From Streptomyces filipinensis (lineage in GTDB: Bacteria > Actinomycetota > Actinomycetes > Streptomycetales > Streptomycetaceae), in the NCBI RefSeq assembly GCF_014649495.1, contig NZ_BMTD01000001.1, forward strand, positions 558,001-622,000: a stretch of 64,000 nt of DNA, in the 5' to 3' direction. Positions 1 through 9,693 of the stretch are shown one piece after another (position 1 is the first letter of the stretch; every line of letters starts with the position of its first letter). The translations under genes were made by a program, and so were the position numbers. A model generated the notes under the pieces. That model saw nothing but the letters and a program-made list of their open reading frames with translations, did not search any database and was not told the origin of the DNA.

Positions 1-1
1 C

Positions 2-1030
2 GCCGTCTCCGAGGCCGGTGGCCTCGGGTTCCTCGCCGCCGGATACAAGACCGCCGACGGCATGTACCAGGAGATCAAGCAGCTGCGGGGGCTCACGAGC
101 CGCCCCTTCGGCGTGAACGTGTTCATGCCGCAGCCCGAGTACCCCGGCGCGGGCACCGGCCCCACCGGAGCGGCGGGCGCCGTGCCCCCTTCCGGCGCGG
201 TCGAGGTCTACGCCCACCAGCTGGCCGGCGAGGCCGCGTGGTACGAGACCGAGCTGGGCGACCCGGACAGCGGCCGGGACGACGGCTACGACGCCAAGCT
301 CGCGGTGCTCCTCGACAACCCGGTGCCGGTGGTCTCGTTCCACTTCGGCGTGCCCGGCCGCGAGGTGTTCGACAAACTGCGCCGGGCCGGCACCTTCACA
401 CTGGTCACCGCCACCACCGTGGAGGAGGCCCGGGCCGTCGAGCGGGCCGGCGCGGACGCGGTGATCGCGCAGGGCGTGGAGGCCGGCGGGCACCAGGGAA
501 CCCACCGGGACCTCGCCGAGAACGACGGCTCCGGCATCGGACTGCTCGCGCTGGTCGCGCAGATACGGGAGGCCGTGCGCATCCCGATCGTCGCCGCCGG
601 CGGCATCATGCGCGGCGGCCAGATCGCCGCCGTCCTCGCGGCCGGAGCCAGCGCGGCCCAGCTGGGTACCGCCTTCCTCGCCACGCCCGAGTCCGGCGCC
701 GCGGCCGTGTACAAACAGGCGCTGACCGACCCGCTGTTCGTGCGCACCGAGTTGACCCGTGCCTTCTCCGGCCGACCGGCCCGCGGACTGGTCAACCGCT
801 TCGTGCGCGAGCACGGCCCGTACGCCCCCGCCGCCTACCCCGAGATCCACCACCTCACCTCGCCGCTGCGCAAGGCCGCCGCCAAGGCCGGGGACGCGCA
901 GGGCATGGCGCTGTGGGCGGGCCAGGGCCACCGAATGGCCCGCGAGCTGCCGGCCGGGCGGCTGGTGGAGGTCCTGGCCGAGGAACTCGACGCCGCCAGG
1001 ACAGCGTTGTCGGCCGAGGGAGGCCTGTGA
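2..1030 (+). CDS. Nitronate monooxygenase (2-nitropropane dioxygenase family), 5' end outside window
   Basis: FMN-dependent TIM-barrel enzyme expected to oxidise alkyl nitronates. The frame is open from the first bases of the window and begins with A-V-S-E-A-G-G-L-G-F-L, the usual N-terminal beta-strand of this family, so the true start lies upstream. The phosphate-binding segments A-A-G-G-I and A-A-Q-L-G-T-A-F and the substrate-side stretch Q-G-x-E-A-G-G-H are all present. The stop overlaps the start of rsmE by one base (TGATG), which suggests co-transcription. The family is broad, and some members are enoyl reductases (FabK-like), so the substrate is uncertain. Confidence 0.85.
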   Translation, partial: AVSEAGGLGFLAAGYKTADGMYQEIKQLRGLTSRPFGVNVFMPQPEYPGAGTGPTGAAGAVPPSGAVEVYAHQLAGEAAWYETELGDPDSGRDDGYDAKLAVLLDNPVPVVSFHFGVPGREVFDKLRRAGTFTLVTATTVEEARAVERAGADAVIAQGVEAGGHQGTHRDLAENDGSGIGLLALVAQIREAVRIPIVAAGGIMRGGQIAAVLAAGASAAQLGTAFLATPESGAAAVYKQALTDPLFVRTELTRAFSGRPARGLVNRFVREHGPYAPAAYPEIHHLTSPLRKAAAKAGDAQGMALWAGQGHRMARELPAGRLVEVLAEELDAARTALSAEGGL

Positions 1031-1782
1031 TGACCGCGCCGGTGTTCGTCGTCGACTCGCTGGAGGGCGTGGGCCCGGGCTCGGTCGTCGACGTCGAGGG
1101 CCCGGAGGGGCGGCACGCGGTCTCCGTACGGCGGCTGCAGCCCGGCGAGGACGTGGTGCTGACGGACGGCAGGGGCCGGGGCGCGGCCGGGGTCGTCGTC
1201 AGCGTGTCGGGCAAGGACCACCTGGTCGTCGAGCCGTTCGAGTTCCCCGTGGAACCCGAGCCGAGCCCCCGGATCACCGTCGTGCAGGCCCTCCCCAAGG
1301 GCGACCGCGGCGAGCTGGCCGTGGAGACCATGACGGAGACCGGTGTCGACGCGATCGTGCCCTGGCAGGCCGCCCGCTGCATCACCCAGTGGAAGGGCGA
1401 CCGGGGCCTGAAGGCACTCGCCAAGTGGCGGGCCACCGCGCGCGAGGCCGGCAAGCAGTCCCGCCGACTGCGCTTCCCGGAGGTCACGGACGCGGCAAGC
1501 ACCAAGCAGGTCGCCGCACTTCTCGCCAAGGCCGACTTCGCCGCCGTGCTGCACTCCGACTTCGAGCACGTCAGCGAGCCGCTGGCCACCGCGCAACTCC
1601 CCGCCGAGGGTGAGATCGTGCTGGTCGTCGGACCCGAAGGGGGCGTCGCCCGGGACGAGTTGGCGCTCTTCGAGGAGGCGGGTGCCAAGGCGTGCGTGCT
1701 CGGTCCTAGTGTGTTGCGTACATCCACCGCCGGCACCGCCGCCGTGGCCCTGTTGCTGGGCCGCACCGGCCGCTGGTCCTGA
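1030..1782 (+). CDS. rsmE: 16S rRNA (uracil1498-N3)-methyltransferase
   Basis: SPOUT-class SAM-dependent methyltransferase that methylates U1498 of 16S rRNA. The 250-residue product has an N-terminal PUA-like domain (about 1-75) and a C-terminal trefoil-knot domain. Knot motifs visible are V-V-G-P-E-G-G (about 197-203) and L-G-P-S-V-L-R-T-S-T-A-G near the C-terminus, the usual L-G-x-x-I-L-R-T-E-T-A signature with small substitutions. The ATG overlaps the upstream stop by one base; an in-frame GTG sits immediately before it. RsmE next to a nitronate monooxygenase fits the actinobacterial arrangement downstream of hrcA-dnaJ. Confidence 0.93.
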   Translation: MTAPVFVVDSLEGVGPGSVVDVEGPEGRHAVSVRRLQPGEDVVLTDGRGRGAAGVVVSVSGKDHLVVEPFEFPVEPEPSPRITVVQALPKGDRGELAVETMTETGVDAIVPWQAARCITQWKGDRGLKALAKWRATAREAGKQSRRLRFPEVTDAASTKQVAALLAKADFAAVLHSDFEHVSEPLATAQLPAEGEIVLVVGPEGGVARDELALFEEAGAKACVLGPSVLRTSTAGTAAVALLLGRTGRWS

Positions 1783-1799
1783 CACACCCGGGGGACACC

Positions 1800-2192
1800 G
1801 TGGAACTCGCCCAAGTCCGGCTCCTGGTCAGCGACTTCGCCGCCTGCTACGGCTTCTACGCCGACGTCCTCGGCCTCAAGCCGCAGTCCGGGGCGACCGA
1901 GGGCCCGTACGAGAAGTTCAGCCCGCACGTCGGCTCCGCGGGGATCGCGCTGCAGGACCGGGCGATGATGGCCGAGGTCCTGGGTGAGCTGGGCGAGACC
2001 GTCACCGGTCACCGTTCCCTGGTCGTGCTGCGCGTCGACGACCTGGACGCCTACTGCGCGGAGATCACCTCCCGCGGCGCCACCCTGCTGCACGGCCCGG
2101 CCCCCATGACCGACCGCATGCGGGTGGCCCACCTCAAGGACCCGGAGGGCAATCTGGTCGAACTCCAGCAGTGGCTGCTGCTGCGCGGGTAG
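1800..2192 (+). CDS. VOC (glyoxalase/bleomycin-resistance) family protein
   Basis: A small 130-residue protein of the vicinal oxygen chelate fold, two beta-alpha-beta-beta-beta modules. It opens with a beta-strand followed by F-A-A-C-Y-G-F-Y-A-D-V-L-G-L, and ends with the typical V-A-H-L-K-D-P-E-G-N-L-V-E-L-Q-Q, where the Glu is a usual metal ligand. The GTG start follows a GGGGGA ribosome site and lies 17 bp after rsmE, so it probably shares that transcript. The substrate cannot be told from sequence; glyoxalase, dioxygenase or a binding role are all possible. Confidence 0.85.
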   Translation: MELAQVRLLVSDFAACYGFYADVLGLKPQSGATEGPYEKFSPHVGSAGIALQDRAMMAEVLGELGETVTGHRSLVVLRVDDLDAYCAEITSRGATLLHGPAPMTDRMRVAHLKDPEGNLVELQQWLLLRG

Positions 2193-2294
2193 GAGCTTGG
2201 CCGGCGGGGACCCGGACACAGCGCCGCGCCCCGAACGGGTGAGTGGCCGTATGCGGTCTTCCCCGGTGCCCGGGCCGGTGGCACGCTGCCCTGC

Positions 2295-2837
2295 ATGGGG
2301 GTTTTGAGAGGGAATCGACGCGGAGTGCGGATCCTGGCCGTCACCGGGCTGGTCGTGGGGGCCGGTGGGGCCGTGGTGGCCTGTCAGCCGACCGGCCTCA
2401 GTTCCGCCTCCGCCGCCTACACCACCGACACCACCGCGACCGCCAGGCTCAAGCAGCAGCGCATCGACGTCGACTGGCTCACCTGCACCGGGGACTACGG
2501 CCGCGCCGAGCCGGCGAGAACACCCTCGCCCAGTGAGAGCACCGTCATCTCCGTCTACTGCCGGGGCCAGACCAGGGACGGGCGGAAGATCACCCTCACC
2601 GGCAAGGTGACCAAGGCCGTCGACGGGGCATGTGTGCGCGGTGATCTGACGGCCAAGGTCGGCGGCAGGCAGGTCTTCCACGTCGACGGGCTCGGCGACT
2701 GCGACGCCAGGCCGGCGCCGACGTACCGGCCGCCCACCTATCGGCCCGGCGGCGGTCAGCCGACGGTGACCGTCACCGTCACCCGGACCCTCTGGTGCAA
2801 GGGCGACCCCACCTGCTGGCCCGCGCAGGGCAAGTGA
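2295..2837 (+). CDS. Predicted secreted lipoprotein, function unknown
   Basis: The 180-residue product starts with a basic N-terminus and hydrophobic segment (about 11-29) ending in a lipobox V-V-A-C with Cys30, which marks it as a probable membrane-anchored lipoprotein. The mature part contains five further Cys residues and a C-terminal Pro/Tyr/Arg-rich stretch (P-T-Y-R-P-P-T-Y-R-P) before a final T-V-T-V-T-V-T-R segment. I recognise no catalytic motif. It lies between the VOC gene and the tricorn protease on the same strand, but with more than 100 bp of upstream spacing, so it may have its own promoter. Confidence 0.72.
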   Translation: MGVLRGNRRGVRILAVTGLVVGAGGAVVACQPTGLSSASAAYTTDTTATARLKQQRIDVDWLTCTGDYGRAEPARTPSPSESTVISVYCRGQTRDGRKITLTGKVTKAVDGACVRGDLTAKVGGRQVFHVDGLGDCDARPAPTYRPPTYRPGGGQPTVTVTVTRTLWCKGDPTCWPAQGK

Positions 2838-2883
2838 TCGGAACCGCGAGCGGGGCACACCGGTCACTGCGTACAGTGACGGG

Positions 2884-5800
2884 GTGACTCAGGGTGCCGC
2901 CTATCTCCGATTCCCCCACCTGCACGGTGACTTGGTGACCTTCGTCGCCGAGGACGACGTGTGGCTCGCGCCGCTCGACGGCGGCCGGGCCTGGCGGGTC
3001 AGCGCCGACAACATGCCGGCGACCACGCCCCGGATGTCCCCGGACGGACGGTTCCTCGCCTGGACCTCGACCCGGGACGGCGCGCCCGAGGTACATGTCG
3101 CCCCCGTCGACGGCGGCCCCGCCGACCGGCTGACGTACTGGGGCAACCGCCGAACGGAGGTCAGGGGCTGGACCGCCGACGGGCGGGTGCTCGCGCTCGG
3201 TGCACAGGGGCGCCACAGCTCCCGGCACACATGGGCGCACGCCGTTCCCCTGGACGGCGGACCCGCCGAGACCCTGCCGTACGGTCCGGTCGGCGACGTG
3301 GCCTTCGGCCCGGCCACCGTGCTGCTGTCCGCGCCGATGGGCCGCGAGGCCGCCCACTGGAAGCGCTACCGGGGCGGTACGGCGGGCAAGCTGTGGATCG
3401 ACCGGGACGGGAGCGGGGAGTTCGTCCGGCTGCACGAGGACGTCGACGGGAACATCGAGTGCCCGGTGTGGGCGGGGGAGCGGATCGCCTTCCTGTCCGA
3501 CCACGAGGGCACCGGCGCCCTGTACTCCTCCCTCGCCGACGGCTCCGACCTGCGCCGCCACACCCCGCTCGGGGGTGCCTCCGGCTCGGACGAAGCCGAG
3601 CGCGGGGGAGGTTTCTACGCCCGGCAGGCGGCCGGTGACGGCAGCCGGGTCGTCTACGCCTCGGCCGGTGAACTCTGGCTGCTGGACGACCTGGAGAGCG
3701 CCGAGCCGCGCCGGCTGGACGTGCGCCTCGGCGGGCCCCGGATCGACCTGCGCCCCCGGCCGGTGGACGCCTCCCGCTGGTTCGGCGAGGCGTCCCCGGA
3801 CCACACCGCGCGCGGCAGCGCCGTCTGCGTACGCGGCGGGATCCACTGGGTCACCCACCGCTCCGGCCCCGCCCGCGCACTGGCCGCCACCCCCGGCGTC
3901 CGCGCCCGGATGCCGCGCGCCTTCCGTGCGGAGGGCGAGGAGTGGGTGGTGTGGGTGACCGACGCGGAGGGCGACGACGCCCTGGAGTTCGCCCCGGCCA
4001 CCGGCACCGTGCCCGGCGCCACCCCGCGCCGGCTCGCCGCCGGACAGCTCGGCCGGGTCCTGGAGCTGGCCGTGGCCCCCGACGGCGGCCGGGCCGCCGT
4101 CGCCGCGCACGACGGCCGGCTGCTGCTCGTCGAACGGGAGACCGGCGAGGTCCGCGAGGTCGACCGCAGCGACGACGGCGAGGTGTCCGGACTGGCCTTC
4201 TCACCCGACTCCGCCTGGCTCGCCTGGGCCCACCCCGGCCCCCGCCCGCTCTCCCAGCTGCGCATCGCCCACACCACCGACCTCTCGGTCACCGAGGCGA
4301 CCCCGCTCCGTTTCCAGGACTACGCCCCCGCCTTCACCCTCGACGGCAAACACCTCGCGTTCCTCTCCAACCGCGCCTTCGACCCCGTCTACGACGAGCA
4401 CGTCTTCGACCTCGCCTTCGTGGTCGGCGCCCGCCCGCACCTGATCACCCTGGCCGCCACCACGCCCTCGCCGTTCGGCCCGCAGCGCCACGGCCGCCCC
4501 TTCGAGGCCGCCGAGAAGGAGGAGACCCCCGACGGCGAGGGCACCCCGGCCACCCGCATCGACCTGGAGGGCCTCGCCGACCGCATCGTCCCGTTCCCGG
4601 TGGAGGCCGGCCGGTACTCCACCCTCCGCGCCGCCAAGGACGGCGTGCTCTGGCTGCGCCACCCCGTGCAGGGCGTCCTCGGCGCAGCCCGCGCCCACCC
4701 CGAGGACCCCGACCCGCACACCGAGCTGGAGCGCTACGACCTCGCCCAGCGGCGCCTGGAGCACCTGGCCTCCGACGCGGGCCACTTCGAGGTCAGCGGT
4801 GACGGCAAACGTGTGCTGCTGTGGACCGACGGCCGGCTCCGGGTCGTCCCCAGCGACCGCCGTACCGGCGACGACGACGGCGACACCAGCGTCTCCGTCG
4901 ACCTCGCCCGCGTCCGGCAGACCCTCGACCCGGCCGCCGAGTGGCGGCAGATGTACGACGAGACCGGCCGCCTCATGCGCGACCACTTCTGGCGTCCCGA
5001 CCTCGGCGGCGCCGACTGGACCGGTGTCCTCGACCGCTACCGCCCCCTCCTGGCCCGCCTCGCCACCCACAGCGACCTGACCGACCTGCTGTGGGAGGTG
5101 CACGGCGAACTCGGTACCTCGCACGCCTACGTCATCCCCTCCGGCGGCGCCGGCGGTCCCCGGCACGGTCTGCTCGGCGCGGACGTCTCCCGCCATCCGG
5201 ACGGCAGTTGGCGTATCGACCGCATCCTGCCCTCGGAGACCTCCGACCCGGACGCCCGTTCCCCGCTCGCCGCCCCCGGGGTCGCCGTCCGCCCCGGCGA
5301 CGCGATCATCGCCGTCGCCGGCCACCAGGTCGACCCGGTGACGGGACCGGGGCCGTTGCTCGTCGGCACGGCGGGCCACCCGGTGGAGCTGACCGTCTCC
5401 CCGGCGGGCGGAGGCGAACCCCGCCACACCGTCGTCGTCCCGGTCGCCGACGAGGAACCCCTGCGCTACCACGCCTGGGTCGCCGACCGCCGCGCGCACG
5501 TCCACGCGGCCTCCGACGGCCGTCTCGGCTACCTCCACGTGCCCGACATGCAGGCTCCCGGCTGGGCGCAGATCCACCGCGACCTGCGTGTGGAGGTGGC
5601 CCGCGAGGGCCTGGTGGTCGACGTCCGCGAGAACCGCGGCGGCCACACCTCACAGCTGGTCGTCGAGAAGCTGGCGCGCCGCATCATCGGCTGGGACCTC
5701 CCGCGCGGCATGCGCCCCACCAGCTACCCCCTGGACGCCCCGCGCGGCCCGGTCGTCGCCGTCGCCAACGAGTTCTCCGGCTCCGACGGCGACATCGTCA

Positions 5801-6108
5801 ACGCCGCGATCAAGGCCCTCGGTATCGGCCCGGTCGTCGGGACCCGCACCTGGGGCGGCGTCATCGGCATCGACAGCCGCTACCACCTGATCGACGGCAC
5901 CCTGGTCACCCAGCCGAAGTACGCGATATGGCTGGAGGGGGTGGGGTGGGACGTGGAGAACCACGGGGTGGATCCGGACGTGGAGGTCGTCCAGCGCCCG
6001 CAGGACTGGGCGCGGGGCCGCGATGCCCAACTGGACGAGGCGGTCAGGCTCGCGCTGGAGGCGCTGGAGGAGCGGCCCGCGAAAACTCCGCCGGGAATGC
6101 CGGCCTGA
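2884..6108 (+). CDS. Tricorn-type protease (S41 family)
   Basis: Large cytosolic peptidase expected to cut peptides released by the proteasome or Clp/Lon proteases. The 1074 residues match the usual tricorn size. The N-terminal two thirds read as two beta-propellers with repeated S-P-D-G/A-P-D-G blades. A helical C1 domain, a PDZ-like segment (about 760-850) and the S41 catalytic domain follow. Catalytic elements are G-T-S-H-A-Y (His747), N-E-F-S-G-S-D-G-D (about 962-970, nucleophile Ser) and a conserved Glu in the final W-L-E-G-V-G-W-D segment. The start is GTG with weak upstream spacing. It is followed by a HIT gene 49 bp later. Confidence 0.93.
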   Translation: MTQGAAYLRFPHLHGDLVTFVAEDDVWLAPLDGGRAWRVSADNMPATTPRMSPDGRFLAWTSTRDGAPEVHVAPVDGGPADRLTYWGNRRTEVRGWTADGRVLALGAQGRHSSRHTWAHAVPLDGGPAETLPYGPVGDVAFGPATVLLSAPMGREAAHWKRYRGGTAGKLWIDRDGSGEFVRLHEDVDGNIECPVWAGERIAFLSDHEGTGALYSSLADGSDLRRHTPLGGASGSDEAERGGGFYARQAAGDGSRVVYASAGELWLLDDLESAEPRRLDVRLGGPRIDLRPRPVDASRWFGEASPDHTARGSAVCVRGGIHWVTHRSGPARALAATPGVRARMPRAFRAEGEEWVVWVTDAEGDDALEFAPATGTVPGATPRRLAAGQLGRVLELAVAPDGGRAAVAAHDGRLLLVERETGEVREVDRSDDGEVSGLAFSPDSAWLAWAHPGPRPLSQLRIAHTTDLSVTEATPLRFQDYAPAFTLDGKHLAFLSNRAFDPVYDEHVFDLAFVVGARPHLITLAATTPSPFGPQRHGRPFEAAEKEETPDGEGTPATRIDLEGLADRIVPFPVEAGRYSTLRAAKDGVLWLRHPVQGVLGAARAHPEDPDPHTELERYDLAQRRLEHLASDAGHFEVSGDGKRVLLWTDGRLRVVPSDRRTGDDDGDTSVSVDLARVRQTLDPAAEWRQMYDETGRLMRDHFWRPDLGGADWTGVLDRYRPLLARLATHSDLTDLLWEVHGELGTSHAYVIPSGGAGGPRHGLLGADVSRHPDGSWRIDRILPSETSDPDARSPLAAPGVAVRPGDAIIAVAGHQVDPVTGPGPLLVGTAGHPVELTVSPAGGGEPRHTVVVPVADEEPLRYHAWVADRRAHVHAASDGRLGYLHVPDMQAPGWAQIHRDLRVEVAREGLVVDVRENRGGHTSQLVVEKLARRIIGWDLPRGMRPTSYPLDAPRGPVVAVANEFSGSDGDIVNAAIKALGIGPVVGTRTWGGVIGIDSRYHLIDGTLVTQPKYAIWLEGVGWDVENHGVDPDVEVVQRPQDWARGRDAQLDEAVRLALEALEERPAKTPPGMPA

Positions 6109-6157
6109 TACGACTACGATGCCCCGGTACTGATCATCAGCGTGAGGAGGCACACGC

Positions 6158-6511
6158 ATGGCAGGCGAACCGCAGGACGACTGCCTGTTCTGCAAGATCG
6201 TCGCAGGGCAGATCCCGGCGACGATCGTCCGCGAGACAGAGACCACCGTCGCCTTCCGGGACATAAATCCCCAGGCCCCCGTCCACATCCTGGTGATCCC
6301 CAAGGCCCACTACGAGAACGCGGCCGCACTCGCCGCGGGAGCACCGCAACTCGCCGCTGACGTCCTGGCGGCGACCCAGGCCGTGGCGGACGAGGAGAAG
6401 CTCGACAGCTACCGCACCGTCTTCAACACGGGCGGTGGCGCCGGCCAGACCGTCTGGCACGCCCACGCGCACGTCCTCGGCGGCCGTGGCATGCAGTGGC
6501 CCCCCGGATGA
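6158..6511 (+). CDS. HIT family nucleotide-binding protein (HinT-like)
   Basis: A 117-residue histidine-triad protein that probably hydrolyses AMP-linked substrates such as AMP-lysine. The catalytic triad motif is H-A-H-A-H-V-L-G-G near residue 100, and the N-terminus carries the C-L-F-C-K-I pair plus the usual D-I-N-P-Q-A-P-V-H-I-L-V-I-P-K strand. The ATG is preceded by GAGGAG at a good distance. It sits 6 bp ahead of the RNase Z gene, so the two are likely co-expressed. Confidence 0.93.
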   Translation: MAGEPQDDCLFCKIVAGQIPATIVRETETTVAFRDINPQAPVHILVIPKAHYENAAALAAGAPQLAADVLAATQAVADEEKLDSYRTVFNTGGGAGQTVWHAHAHVLGGRGMQWPPG

Positions 6512-6517
6512 CCAGCC

Positions 6518-7423
6518 ATGTCCGTACGTGAGTTGGTCGTCCTCGGCACCGCCAGCCAGGTCCCGACCCGGCACCGCAACCACAACGGCTACCTGCTGAG
6601 GTGGGACGGCCAGGGCATCCTGTTCGACCCCGGCGAGGGCACACAGCGGCAGATGCTGCGCGCCGGGGTCGCCGCCCACGACCTGAACCGGATCTGCGTC
6701 ACGCACTTCCACGGCGATCACTCCCTCGGCCTCGCCGGCGTCATCCAGCGGATCAACCTCGACCAGGTGCCGCACGAGGTGACCGCGCACTACCCGCGCT
6801 CCGGGCAGCGCTTCTTCGACCGGCTGCGCTACGCGACGGCCTACCGGGAGACGGTCCGGCTCACCGAGGAACCGGTCGCCGCCGACGGCATCCTCGCGGT
6901 GACCTCGTCGTACACGCTGGAGGCCCGCAGGCTGTCGCATCCGGTGGAGTCCTACGGCTACCGGCTGATCGAACCCGACGGCCGCCGCATGCTGCCCGAC
7001 CGGCTCGCCGCGCACGGGATCACGGGACCGGACGTGGGCCGGCTGCAGCGCGAGGGCGGGATCGGGGAGGTGGCGCTGGAGGACGTCAGCGAGGTGCGGC
7101 GCGGGCAGCGGTTCGCGTTCGTCATGGACACCCGGCTCTGCGACGGCGTGCACGCGCTCGCCGAGGGCTGCGACCTGCTCGTCATCGAGTCGACGTTCCT
7201 GGACGACGACGTGGAACTCGCCGTCGAGCACGGCCATCTGACGGCGGGACAGGCGGCGACGGTGGCCCGGGACGCCGGGGTGCGGCACCTCGTCCTCACG
7301 CACTTCAGCCAGCGCTACACCGACCCGGAGGAGTTCGAACGGCAGGCGCGGGCCGCCGGCTTCGAGGGAGAGCTGACCGTGGCGCACGATCTGCAGCGGG
7401 TGCCGGTTCCGAAACGGCGATAA
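6518..7423 (+). CDS. rnz: Ribonuclease Z (tRNA 3' endonuclease)
   Basis: Metallo-beta-lactamase-fold endonuclease that trims tRNA 3' trailers. The zinc motif [10 protein letters not shown] places His63, His65, Asp67 and His68. The later ligand segments F-V-M-D-T (about 204) and L-T-H-F-S-Q-R-Y (about 265) are present, and the N-terminal [10 protein letters not shown]-x-R-N motif is diagnostic of RNase Z/ElaC. The 301-residue length is typical of the short bacterial form. It is followed 20 bp later by a nucleoside or base deaminase gene. Confidence 0.93.
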   Translation: MSVRELVVLGTASQVPTRHRNHNGYLLRWDGQGILFDPGEGTQRQMLRAGVAAHDLNRICVTHFHGDHSLGLAGVIQRINLDQVPHEVTAHYPRSGQRFFDRLRYATAYRETVRLTEEPVAADGILAVTSSYTLEARRLSHPVESYGYRLIEPDGRRMLPDRLAAHGITGPDVGRLQREGGIGEVALEDVSEVRRGQRFAFVMDTRLCDGVHALAEGCDLLVIESTFLDDDVELAVEHGHLTAGQAATVARDAGVRHLVLTHFSQRYTDPEEFERQARAAGFEGELTVAHDLQRVPVPKRR

Positions 7424-7443
7424 AACACCCGTACGATGCTTTG

Positions 7444-8433
7444 ATGCCCCTCCCGAAAGCAGAACTGCACCTCCACATCGAAGGCACTCTGGAGCCGGAG
7501 CTGGCGTTCGAGCTGGCCGCCCGCAACGGCGTCCGGCTGCCGTACGCCGACACGGACGCGCTCCGCGAGGCCTACCGGTTCGAGGATCTCCAGTCCTTCC
7601 TGAACCTGTACTACGAGCTGATGGCCGTCCTGCGCACCGAGCGGGACTTCGCGGACCTGGCGAACACCTACCTGGCCCGCGCCGCCGCGCAGGGTGTCCG
7701 GCACGCGGAGATCTTCTTCGACCCGCAGGCCCACCTCGCCCGCGGGGTGTCCCTGGGCACGGTCGTGGAGGGGCTGTGGCGGGCGCTGGGCAGCAGCGAG
7801 GAGAACCACGGCGTCTCCACCAAACTCATCCTGTGCTTCCTGCGGGACGAGTCCGCCGAGTCGGCCATGGAGACGCTGGAGGCCGCCAGGCCGTACCTGG
7901 ACCGGATCACCGGCGTCGGCCTGGACTCGGCCGAGGTCGGACATCCGCCGGTGAAGTTCCGGGAGGTGTACGAGGCCGCCGCCGCGCTCGGGCTGCGCCG
8001 CGTCGCGCACGCCGGTGAGGAAGGGCCGCCGGAGTACATCCGCGAGGCCCTGGACGTGCTCGGCGTGGAGCGCGTCGACCACGGGCTGCGCTGCGTGGAG
8101 GACCCGGAGCTGGTCGAGCGGCTGGTGCGGGAGCGGATCCCGCTCACCCTGTGCCCGCTGTCCAACGTCCGCCTGCGGACCGTGGACACCCTCGCCGCCC
8201 ATCCCCTGCCCGCCATGCTCGACGCGGGGCTGCTGTGCACGGTCAACTCCGACGACCCCGCCTACTTCGGCGGCTACGCGGGCGACAACTTCGAGGCCGT
8301 GCACACGACCCTGGGCCTCTCCCGGGACCGGCTGCGCGAGCTGGCCCGCAACTCCTTCCTCGCCTCCTTCCTGGAGGACGACGAGGAGCGCCGGGCCCGC
8401 TACCTCGCCGAGGTGGCGGCGTACGAGTTCTAG
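7444..8433 (+). CDS. Adenine/adenosine deaminase family protein
   Basis: Amidohydrolase-superfamily deaminase of 329 residues that converts adenine or adenosine to hypoxanthine or inosine. The metal motif E-L-H-L-H-I-E-G-T-L is at residues 7-16, H-A-G-E-E-G-P-P near 190, D-H-G near 216, and the C-terminal V-N-S-D-D-P-A-Y carries the catalytic Asp pair. The I-E-G-T-L-E-P-E-L and H-A-G-E-E-G-P-P variants resemble microbial adenine deaminases of the Aah1 type more than classic adenosine deaminases, so I lean to adenine, but sequence alone does not settle it. The ATG is in frame after a short A/T-rich gap following rnz. Confidence 0.88.
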   Translation: MPLPKAELHLHIEGTLEPELAFELAARNGVRLPYADTDALREAYRFEDLQSFLNLYYELMAVLRTERDFADLANTYLARAAAQGVRHAEIFFDPQAHLARGVSLGTVVEGLWRALGSSEENHGVSTKLILCFLRDESAESAMETLEAARPYLDRITGVGLDSAEVGHPPVKFREVYEAAAALGLRRVAHAGEEGPPEYIREALDVLGVERVDHGLRCVEDPELVERLVRERIPLTLCPLSNVRLRTVDTLAAHPLPAMLDAGLLCTVNSDDPAYFGGYAGDNFEAVHTTLGLSRDRLRELARNSFLASFLEDDEERRARYLAEVAAYEF

Positions 8434-8454
8434 CGCGCGTGGCCGCCGGGTCCT

Positions 8455-9693
8455 CTAGGGCGTGGCGGCCGCTGTGTCGTAGGCACGCCGGGCGGGCACG
8501 GCCGGGCTGTCCACCGGGATCTCCACCACCGCCGGCGCCCTGCGCCCGGCCCGCAGCGCGACCGCGGTCATCGGTGCCGCGATCACCAGGAGCCCGGCCG
8601 CGAGGACCGCGCCCATGACCGGAAAGCCCGCCTGCGCGGCCAGCAGGCTGCCGGTCAGCGGTCCCGCCGCCGTGCCCAGCGACGAGGCGGAGCCCACGAG
8701 CACCGCCCAACGGCCGTGCGTGTCCAGCGAGGCGGCGAGGCCGATGAGGTACGACAGCACGATCGGGTAGAGCAGGTTCCAGGCGATCTCGCCCGTGGCG
8801 AAGGACGTCAGACGGGTGGCGCACGCGCTCACCGCGACGCAGCCGGCGATCAGGGCCGTACCGGCGCCGATGGGCAGCGCCCGGCCGAACCGCGGGCCGA
8901 TCGCCCCCGCCCCCGTCACTCCCAGCAGTCCCGCCCCCAGGGCGACGGCGAACACCGCTCCCACCGTGGACTCCGTCAGGCCGGCCTGGGTCAGGCCGAT
9001 GCGGCCGCTCATCCCCCACAGGGCGTTCTGGGCGAGGGACCAGCAGGGCATCGTGACGGCGAGGACCAGGCCGGAGCCGAGGTGGGGAAGGCGGGCGGCG
9101 GGTCGCGGGCGGGTGGCCGGGGCGGCGGCCGTGCGGGGGGCCGGCCCGGCACCGGCCCGGCGGGCGGGCAGACGCCCGGTGAGCGGCCAGCTGGCGAGCG
9201 CGGTGAGCGCGAGCGCCGCCAGCGGCTGAGCGTGGCCCGGCCCCAGATGCGGCACCGCCAGACAGACCGCGCCCGCGAGCGCGGACACCCCGAGGAGCCC
9301 CAGCGTGGTGACCCGGTGCGGATCGCGGTGGGCCGCGATACCGCTCGCGGCGACCGCCGTGACCGTACCTGACCCGAATCCGCCGATGACCGCGCCCGCG
9401 ACGACGGCCGGGACGAGCGTGGTGAGGGCGGCACCGCCGTAGCCGAGGAGGGCGAGCGCGAGCCCGAGGCGGGCGAGTGCGCGGGGGCCGGTCCGGTCGA
9501 CGCGGGAGGCCAGCAGGAAGCCGGCCGCCGCCGAGGCCAGGAGCAGCGCACTGCCGATGGCCCCGGCCTGCGTGGCGGTGAGCGGAAGCCCGGAATCGAG
9601 CCGGCCGACGGTGGTCGGCAGCAGATACGGCGCGAGGTACCCGGCCGTGAAAAGGGCGACGAGAGGCCAGGGGCGGGGGAGGGGGGCGGACAC
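8455..9693 (-). CDS. MFS transporter, 12-TM type
   Basis: A major facilitator superfamily permease of about 412 residues with regularly spaced hydrophobic helices and an R-x-D-R-x-G-P-R-x-L loop after TM2, a variant of the MFS loop motif. The GTG at 9693 has a GGGA site 6 nt upstream. An alternative ATG at 9786 would add 31 residues rich in Pro/Ser/Leu that look non-functional, so I prefer the GTG. The gene is convergent with the deaminase (22 bp gap) and divergent from the glucarate genes across 223 bp. It could export a toxic compound; nothing ties it to sugar acids. Confidence 0.82.
   Translation of the reverse strand: MSAPLPRPWPLVALFTAGYLAPYLLPTTVGRLDSGLPLTATQAGAIGSALLLASAAAGFLLASRVDRTGPRALARLGLALALLGYGGAALTTLVPAVVAGAVIGGFGSGTVTAVAASGIAAHRDPHRVTTLGLLGVSALAGAVCLAVPHLGPGHAQPLAALALTALASWPLTGRLPARRAGAGPAPRTAAAPATRPRPAARLPHLGSGLVLAVTMPCWSLAQNALWGMSGRIGLTQAGLTESTVGAVFAVALGAGLLGVTGAGAIGPRFGRALPIGAGTALIAGCVAVSACATRLTSFATGEIAWNLLYPIVLSYLIGLAASLDTHGRWAVLVGSASSLGTAAGPLTGSLLAAQAGFPVMGAVLAAGLLVIAAPMTAVALRAGRRAPAVVEIPVDSPAVPARRAYDTAAATP

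Noticed and set aside
855-2867. Long antisense open frame of about 670 residues opposite rsmE and the VOC gene
   Set aside because: High GC makes antisense frames open. Its Gly/Arg/Pro-rich translation has no domain, and the sense strand encodes clear proteins.
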